From: Acanthornis magna
Taxonomy: Eukaryota > Chordata > Aves > Passeriformes > Acanthizidae
Direction of reading: 5' to 3'
Assembly (NCBI GenBank): GCA_036785705.1
Contig: JAWUZG010000004.1
Location: forward strand, 8,838,501-8,902,500
Length of the DNA stretch: 64,000 nt
In this document: positions 61,901-64,000 of the stretch, piece by piece
Layout: each line of letters opens with the position of its first letter
Numbering within the stretch: position 1 is the stretch's first letter
The notes under the pieces: generated by a model
What the model was told of the DNA's origin: nothing
The model's database searches: none
What the model saw: the letters and a program-made list of their open reading frames with translations, nothing else
Translations under genes and position numbers: made by a program

Positions 61901-63266
61901 ATCTGATTTTAAATGTATGGCTGGAAAACATGCTCTTTTTGAAAAGTAGTGTGATGTCCAAAGGGAGCAGTATTTGTTCACCTTCAGAGGTACTTGATAT
62001 AACATAATGCAAAATCTGAAAGTGGGCTGCATCATTCCTCACTAGAAAAAGACTTTGTATTTCTAATTTGGCTAAATACAACCAAGGAAGAAAAATCTCA
62101 GTTTTTTGCAGCATTGATAGAGAATTATATTAATTCTTTATGTCTCATACTGTCAGACTGTTTAAAATTTAATATTCAGAAATGTAGATGAGCAGTTGAA
62201 GGCTATTATTCCTGGTCATCAATGCTGAACAGCCAATAAAATATATTCTGAAGTTACCAAGAGATTATTTTCTGTCTTCTTACGAAAGAAATACTTGTTA
62301 TTTCCCAGTCTGTACTGAAACCAGTTCCAACATTAAATAATCATAATCAGAAAAATCAGGAACTAGACCTTTTTTGCCAGGCTATATGTCAAGGCCAAAA
62401 TCAAACTACTGAAGCCTTCTATTTTAAACTGTATGCACAGTGAGGGATGACCATATACAAAATGCAGAAATCATATTTGAAAGTGAAAATTTATTCCAGG
62501 CTAGTTTTCTAAACATGTAAAATTTTATAAACATTTAATCAAAAGCTGCATCATCTCTTTTATGCATGTGTAACAGTACAGGTATAAGTGGACTTACTGT
62601 TGTCAAGATCTGGAATAATGCTTCAACTAGATAGTTTTCTTTTTTGACAAGTACATTAAATGTGAATTGAGTGTTCATAAAAATTCTTTGTAGGGCTCTT
62701 TTTATTGTAATTCTAATGTGGACTAAGGATATGGAATGTTATCTTGACAGGAGTAAAGGTGTTTCACCTGCCAGTCTATTTGCACAAGTTGAACACAAAC
62801 AACATCAACTAAAATAAGGGAGAGATATAGTTTACAACTCATCAAGAGCAAGTTAAATTAAGGTGTCTTTGTCTATACACTGAGAGTAAATAAGTTTAGC
62901 AGGTCATTCTCCTGCTAAAACGCAGCAAGTTATATGGTTATGCACTTTCATTTTACTAGGAGCTGCAGTGTACAATTAAGCGAAAGAGAAAGAGTCACCG
63001 GTATTCGAAAAACAGTATTTTGTGCTAAGTTTCTTCATCTTCAAAAGCTCCCCAGGGGAAAAAGATACTAGTAGTTTACTTTTATTGAAGCAGATCTCAC
63101 TTGGGAGCAAACATGTCTGAAAACGACAACTGAAGATAGATAAGGCCTCTGTTCTTCCCATTTTAAATTTCAAAGAAAACATCAGTGATGAAAATTTTCA
63201 TGCTGTGCCTCTCTAATTTGTACAGTTGGATGCATTTAAGGCATATTTTCATGGAACCACAGAACA
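58970..63266. other. AT-rich non-coding DNA
   Basis: No repeat family or exon recognised. A 17-base A run lies at 59472-59488. Short frames at 60309-60115 and 62114-61899 give no recognisable proteins. Confidence 0.5.
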
Positions 63267-63522
63267 CAGTGCTTACTTTGTGCTTTTTGTTCTCCTGCTG
63301 CCCCATCCAGATGTCGGGTGGGTTTTGTTGTTTTGACTGTTGGAAAACTTCTATTTGTACCTTCTTAAGGATAAATAGAGAGCAGCCATATCTCACTCAG
63401 CGACATAAAACTCAACAGATTCCTAGCTCAATATAGATGTCGAATCTTTTCTGATATTCAGTAGATTATGCATTTGCTGGTAATAATCAGGCAAATACAA
63501 AAGACATGATATTTTCAGCATT
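63267..63522 (+). repeat. Unidentified interspersed repeat, copy 2
   Basis: About 256 bases, direct-orientation partner of 56284-56537, roughly 7 kb away. Shared blocks include CTTTTTGTTCTCCTGCTGCC, GGGTTTTGTTGTTTTGACTG, GATATTCAGTAGATTA and AATCAGGCAAAT. The flanking sequences before and after are unrelated between the copies, which argues for a mobile element over a large tandem duplication. Confidence 0.85.
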
Positions 63523-64000
63523 GAGTATTTGAGTAGTTTCTTTGGAGTATTTTTGCTTCCTAAAGACAATAAATTTATTTCCAATTTTCTCATGTTCCTA
63601 CTGCCACTTACACATTTTCTCAGAGACAACTATTCTCAGCTTCAACAGTACACAGCTCCCATTTCACAACCTGTCAAATGGCTACTCAAGCAGAAAAAAT
63701 TTAACCCATATGTAGTCCCTGTAGACTGAAAATTAGCTTACTCATGGTTATTCTCCCCATGGGCATTACCAATTCACTGATTGCTGAAAAGGCAAGAGGA
63801 GTCCTCCATGATCACTGAAAACAAACAAACAAACAAACAGAAAAAAGTAATGCCAGTGACCTCTGCTTCATATGAGCTCCGTAAGTTTTGCCTATGCTCA
63901 TCCTCACTCACACTAGCTGCACACTTATCTTTTTAATCTAATTATGAAATCAGTAATTGAGTGCTTGAGTTCTTCAAGCCACAAGACAGGCTTACTTTCC
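63523..64000. other. AT-rich non-coding DNA to window end
   Basis: Nothing recognised beyond an AAAC array at 63818-63839. Confidence 0.55.
63818..63839 (+). repeat. (AAAC)n microsatellite
   Basis: About five AAAC units in a row. Confidence 0.9.

Overview
The window is AT-rich, mostly non-coding vertebrate nuclear DNA. The interspersed repeats make a bird the best guess, probably a songbird or relative. They are 5'-truncated CR1 LINEs ending in ATTCTATG/ATTCTGTG-type tails, and long terminal repeats (LTRs) of the ERVL type common in avian genomes. There are no bacterial-style operons, ribosome binding sites or CRISPR arrays, no rRNA, and I recognised no tRNA. Family names come from memory of avian consensus repeats; no search was run.

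Layout. 1-5993: AT-rich DNA with no recognised element. 5994-6550: a complete solo ERVL-type LTR with a 5-bp target duplication. 6968-7604: an isolated GC- and CpG-rich insert, unlike anything around it, between 8-bp direct repeats. 10823-11390: a second solo LTR on the minus strand. 14556-14714, 18820-19260, 20770-21311, 25900-26430 and 34021-34480: CR1-type remnants, all minus strand. 23900-23973: a near-perfect 29-bp hairpin. 31014-31640: a minus-strand LTR with a small plus-strand CR1 tail inserted in it. 36324-37338: a long plus-strand LTR with a visible TATA box and poly(A) signal. 50841-51390: a plus-strand CR1 3' end with internal deletions. 56284-56537 and 63267-63522: two direct copies of an unidentified repeat of about 255 bp.

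Coding content. No long open reading frame looks like an intact gene. The best case for a protein-coding gene is a minus-strand series of four candidate exons at 44729-44579, 42322-42166, 41455-41337 and 40501-40380. Each is open, has usable AG and (except the last) GT boundaries, and joins the next in phase at all three junctions; the last reaches a TAA stop. I could not name the protein. Other single candidate exons (43556-43365, 38111-37979, the 58.3-59.0 kb group) are weaker and may be pseudo-exons, which are common in vertebrate DNA. If the series is real, the window holds the 3' end of a minus-strand gene, with its upstream exons beyond 44.7 kb and not confidently found here.
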